From: Haplomitrium mnioides
Taxonomy: Eukaryota > Marchantiophyta > Haplomitriopsida > Calobryales
Direction of reading: 5' to 3'
DNA: 22,332 nucleotides
Assembly (NCBI GenBank): GCA_049999725.1
Contig: JBNGIS010035101.1
Span: 65,872 to 88,203 of the forward strand
Shown: positions 19,301 through 22,332 of the stretch, in pieces
Layout: every line of letters begins with the position of its first letter
Position numbering within the stretch: position 1 is the first letter of the stretch
Translations under genes and position numbers: made by a program
Notes under the pieces: generated by a model
Seen by the model: only the letters and a program-made list of their open reading frames with translations
What the model was told of the DNA's origin: nothing
Databases searched by the model: none

Positions 19301-19528
19301 TGTTAGATTTAGAGGCAGAGCATGAAATCACATATGCACATAGCAATGCAAGAATGTACTTCACTATACGGCAGAGCGCCAACAAATACAGAGGGGAAGA
19401 GAGAGCATGAATGTGCATCTCAAGCAGCCCCATATATATACACACCTAAGCTAACTGGCCTAACATAACTGTGCGCTAACTAAGGTGGCTGCCAAGTTAA
19501 CCGGCAGTTAGAGCTCGAAATCTCAATA
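19301..19528 (-). repeat. 5' LTR of the copia element
   Basis: 228 bases with the same termini as the 3' LTR. It differs from it at five positions (for example CACAC/CACAT, GCAAT/GCAAG, TATAT/TATAC) and by one missing G. It carries the promoter for the element's own transcript. Confidence 0.95.
19432..19440 (-). promoter_or_regulatory. TATA box in the copia 5' LTR
   Basis: ATATATATA on the plus strand gives TATATATAT on the minus strand, preceded by GGTGTG. The same run is at 13697-13705 in the 3' LTR. Position and orientation fit transcription leftward into the leader and gag. Confidence 0.6.
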
Positions 19529-19533
19529 CATGC
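19529..19533. repeat. Target site duplication of the copia element (right copy)
   Basis: CATGC directly after the LTR end, followed by TACTCATAT as in the unoccupied sister site. It pairs with 13560-13564. Confidence 0.95.
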
Positions 19534-19640
19534 TACTCATATGAGCTGAAATTTCTCTGAGATGACTATAATTATTTTGTCCTAAATGCTCTATAAGTTT
19601 AAATCAAGGTTCATTTCAAACAAATTTTGTGCATCCAACA

Positions 19641-19652
19641 TGGTGGTGTTTG
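19641..19652 (+). other. Possible primer-binding site after the second long LTR
   Basis: TGGTGGTGTTTG follows CAACA at 19640. A TGG directly after an LTR is expected of a primer site, but I cannot match the rest to a specific tRNA and the region is heavily mutated. It could be a decayed site or coincidence. Confidence 0.3.
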
Positions 19653-19762
19653 TTTACTAGCTATAGCCAAATACCCTCTGTATTACTAAAGAAGAAATCA
19701 CATACTGCAATAGTTGGTGAACCTAATGTGAAATACTGGGATAGCACAAGTGAACATTCATC

Positions 19763-21971
19763 ATGGATAGTTTATAGTCTTCTCACTCTTTAGGTATGCA
19801 AATCAATCCAATGATAGCTCAAATGTTTCAAGCTTTTACTTTCTTTATGCAACAACAACACACTACAAAGCAAAAGGAAGCAATAGTTACCAAAGCTTTT
19901 CAATCTATTGTGGGGATTTTAGACCAGTTTGATAGTTGCAATATCTCTAAAAATATGCCAAGCTATATTCTCAAGAGATGGAGCTACACAAGGTCTCTTA
20001 ACAAGAAAGAATTGAATTTTTTGAGCTTGATGTTGTACTTGAGATGTGACACCAAGTGAGAAGAATCATTTAAGATCACAAACATAGTTGGGATAATTTT
20101 TTACTGCAATTAAAGGAGGAATTTTCATTGGAAGATGTGGATAGAGTCACCAAAAAGTCGCTACTTGAGTGGGTAACCAAAGGCCACAAAAGACTTAGTT
20201 GCCACATAACTATTGCAAGAATTTGAGCAACAATTTGCACAACTTTCAAGGGTTGAGAGATTCTTTTTGGCAGCTGATAAGGTAGAGCTCTTCTTACAGT
20301 CATCAATTAGGAGTTTGCAAGCGGAGTTGGAGGTGTTACTTGAGGATAGAACATAAGGAAATGGGTTGACTTTAGATTGGAAGAAGGCATGTGAAGCGAT
20401 CAATGTATTAACAAAAAGGGAGCTGAGAAGAAGCAAGGAAGCATCCCGGCTTAAAATTAGGCTGCCACCACACATTATACTACAGAAACAACTAGCTATA
20501 AATCCAACTAGTGTAGCATTGAATGCAACACTGAATGCAACAATTTCAAATCCTCTAATAACTCCACAAAAGAACTCAACATAGGAACTAGTAAAAGGGA
20601 TAAAGGACCTAAAAATTCAGGTTGCCAAACTTGAAGAAGTCAAAGATGTGACATAAATTTGGCTAACAACAAGATCATGGTTTGTGTAGTGGTGTATTTG
20701 GTGTGATAGCACTGATCATTCAAGAAATAAGTGCGATGATTTTTTTCATGAAGATAAGTACAGAAGTATTATATTGGAAAGAGGGGAAAATTGCTCTCAT
20801 CAAGAGTAATGAGATCATAAAGACCAATTTTGGTAAAGGAGGAACGAAAAAAGTCACTAAAAGAGTTAATGGCTAAGAATGCAACAACAACAATAGAGGC
20901 ATCATCATATGAGGTCGTGAGGATGTTGGTTTTGGCCTACATGAGCAAACAATAGCTCTTTGGAGTAGAACTATAGATACTATGGTAAATGGGAAGATTT
21001 CAAGAGAAGAAAAATTGAGTACAACGGCAATAATACAAAATGATACTTGGTGGAAGGATCTAGTGGACATAATTTCTATCCATGTATATATTGCAAGAAG
21101 ACAACGTGAGGTATTGATTGAAGAGAAAAGAAAGAGAGTTGAAGTTGGTTCCTTTGATGAAAGATCTAAAAGGCAACTACGAGGAGACAAAATGCAACCA
21201 TCACAATCGACTCGTGAATAGGTGATGGAGGAGATTTTAATGGAGAAAGTGAGGGGCAAGACCAAGGAAAAGGAGAGGCAACTAGCCTACAAGCTTCAAT
21301 AAGATATAAAGGCATTTACAAACCTCAAGGGAGTGTTAGAAGAGAAAGTGTTAAATACAAAGGTGGAATTCACATTACAAGAGATTTTTGCTAAATAGTC
21401 AATAAAGAGTTTCATGATGTGATGATTCATACAATAAAGTGGAAAAGACAGCTTATTACCAAATTTTGAGTCTCACATGCAATGGATACAAGAGTGACAA
21501 AATATGAAGAAGAAGCATTGGTAAATTGTTGCTCAAATTTCATAATCGACAAAATTTTGGATGAAAAGGCTTCAAGCCATCATTCAACTGATCATTTGGC
21601 AAGAGCTACTACATAAACATTGACCAAGATAAGTGACCTCCCGAATCCTATAATGGCACTCATTGACTATGGTTTAGAGGTTAACATCATGTCAAAAGTG
21701 GTCTACAATTATAGGAAAAGGCTGGTCAACGTAGATCATGGTTGACTGATCCAAGGTACTAATAATTCAAAGGGAAAATTGTAATGAGCTTGTCTAGATG
21801 TGATGGGGAAGATTGGGGATGTGGTTGTTACTCAAAGTCTATTTATAAAAGAGGAGACTTCTTACCCAATCATTTTGTGCAACCATTTATCATTGCAGTT
21901 CGAATGGAGATGAGGGTCTTAGATGTTGGCTCATTATATGCAATAATAAAGAGAAATAATGGAAAGTTTTT
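19763..21971 (+). pseudogene. Gypsy gag and protease remnant (long-LTR lineage)
   Basis: A probable original start is ATG 19763, followed after four codons by TAG in place of a Gln codon; ATG 19796 is in the same frame (MQINPMIAQMFQAFTFFMQQQ). Later blocks: LLQEFEQQFAQLSRVERFF (about 20213-20270), GLTLDWKKACEAINVLTKRE (20363-20422), and a perfect zinc knuckle CIWCDSTDHSRNKC at 20693-20734. Then come DIISIHVYIARRQREVLIEE and finally the protease, MALIDYGLEVNIMSK from 21653 with the catalytic Asp codon at 21665-21667, and GDVVVTQSLFIKEETSYP near 21817-21873. Many stops and frameshifts are present. The protease is cut short by the tandem repeat at 21972. Confidence 0.8.
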
Positions 21972-22332
21972 AATTGCTTGCAATTCACTTCCTCTACTAA
22001 ACACACTGTCTCACACTTCTTATTCTTCTTGCACTTTCAACCTTTTCATTTTCTCCCTTTGACTACCCTTTCTTTGTCTATATAATTGCTTGCAATTCAC
22101 TTCCTCTACTAAAAAAACTCTCTCACACTTCTCCTTCTTCTTGCTACTTTAAACCTCTTCATTTTCAACCTTTGATAACCATTTTGTTTCTACAATTGCT
22201 TGCAATTCACTTCTTCTACTAAACACACTCTCTCGCAGTTGCCCTTCTTCTTGCACTTTCAACCTCTTCATTTTCTACCTTTGACTACCCTCTCTTTGTT
22301 TCTATAATTGCTTGCGATTCACTTCCTCTACT
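21972..22332 (+). repeat. Minisatellite, about 112-base unit, at least 3.2 copies
   Basis: AATTGCTTGC.ATTCACTTC begins at 21972, 22084, 22194 and 22306, giving periods of 112, 110 and 112. Each unit continues CTCTACTAAA, CTCTCTC-type sequence, TTCTTCTTGC, CTCTTCATTTTC and CTTTGA. The plus strand is pyrimidine-rich. Periods are not all multiples of three and stops occur, so it does not encode a repeated protein domain. The array runs off the right edge. Confidence 0.92.

Larger units (their letters stand above)
13565..19528 (-). mobile_element. Young, nearly complete Ty1/copia retrotransposon (about 5.96 kb)
   Basis: All structural parts are present on the minus strand: 5' LTR 19528-19301, primer-binding site 19300-19290, leader to 17996, gag-pol 17995-13745, polypurine tract 13808-13794, 3' LTR 13793-13565, and a perfect CATGC target duplication. 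The domain order protease, integrase, RT, RNase H is copia-type. The coding frame from 17995 to 13745 is one register with only two stops (TAG 17269-17267, TGA 15217-15215). The LTRs differ by about five substitutions and one single-base gap. Short LTRs and tRNA-Met priming would fit the Ale/Retrofit-like plant lineages, but that placement is a guess. Confidence 0.96.
7549..19640 (+). mobile_element. Decayed long-LTR Ty3/gypsy element (LTR, pol, LTR), gag and protease deleted
   Basis: Two direct repeats of about 1.8 kb flank a pol remnant. The right repeat is preceded by a polypurine tract (11831-11841) and begins TGTTG; with an end at CAACA (19640) the LTR has 5-bp inverted termini. Net of the copia insertion and its duplicated target bases the second LTR is about 1830 bases. 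The internal region starts inside the protease/RT spacer, so gag and protease are missing. These domains follow the second LTR instead, suggesting a tandem pair of elements sharing the middle LTR. Confidence 0.75.
11842..19640 (+). repeat. Second long LTR, split by the copia insertion
   Basis: The two parts are 11842-13564 and 19529-19640, and sequence homologous to the left LTR resumes at TACTCATATGAGCTGA after the copia element. The proposed end at 19640 (GCATCCAACA) is based on the inverted terminus TGTTG/CAACA and on a following TGG; detectable similarity with the left LTR stops earlier, at about 19607. It serves as 3' LTR for the pol remnant on its left and could be the 5' LTR for the gag-protease on its right. 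Confidence 0.75.

Noticed and set aside
21972-22332. Tandem array considered as a CRISPR-like repeat
   Set aside because: Units of about 112 bases are contiguous without variable spacers, and the context is a plant retrotransposon.

Overview
The window looks like plant nuclear DNA made almost entirely of nested LTR retrotransposons. I see no convincing host gene, no structural RNA gene, and nothing bacterial such as operons or ribosome binding sites. The plant assignment rests on three things: Ty1/copia and Ty3/gypsy (chromodomain) coding sequence, primer-binding sites matching the 3' end of plant initiator tRNA-Met (TGGTATCAGAG), and an AT-rich background full of nonsense changes. I cannot name the species.

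Layout, left to right. (1) 1-627, minus strand: leader, primer-binding site and probable 5' LTR of a copia-type element that runs off the left edge. (2) 628-2448, plus strand: the 3' end of a decayed chromovirus (gypsy), with integrase, chromodomain, polypurine tract and 3' LTR. (3) 2449-5896, minus strand: a decayed gypsy copy with related LTRs, in the order 5' LTR, primer-binding site, gag, protease, RT, RNase H. A solo LTR of the same family (2948-3406, plus) sits between its RT and RNase H. (4) 5897-7548: AT-rich DNA that I cannot assign. (5) 7549-19640, plus strand: a different gypsy lineage with LTRs of about 1.8 kb. Its left LTR is 7549 to about 9317, its pol remnant (RT, RNase H, integrase) runs to about 11830, and its second LTR runs 11842-19640. 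That second LTR is split by (6). (6) 13565-19528, minus strand: a much younger and nearly complete copia element with 5-bp target duplication, both LTRs, primer-binding site, polypurine tract, gag and pol. (7) 19641 to about 21971, plus strand: gag and protease of the long-LTR gypsy lineage, directly downstream of the second LTR. (8) 21972-22332: a minisatellite of about 112 bp period that runs off the right edge.

The relative ages can be read from nesting and decay. The copia element at 13565-19528 is the most recent clear insertion: its LTRs differ by about five substitutions and one indel, and its polyprotein frame is broken by only two stop codons. The gypsy copies are old, with many stops, frameshifts and a mutated protease active site. 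The features work together only as parts of transposons (LTR promoter, tRNA-primed reverse transcription, Gag particle, Pol enzymes). The copia element is the only one close to functional, and its stops predict that it cannot make a full Gag-Pol without readthrough. The most interesting points are the gag/pol amber codon, the LTR-pol-LTR-gag tandem arrangement, the solo LTR splitting a relative, the palindromes in the chromovirus LTRs, the duplicated integrase segment and the terminal minisatellite. I found no clear new biological system.
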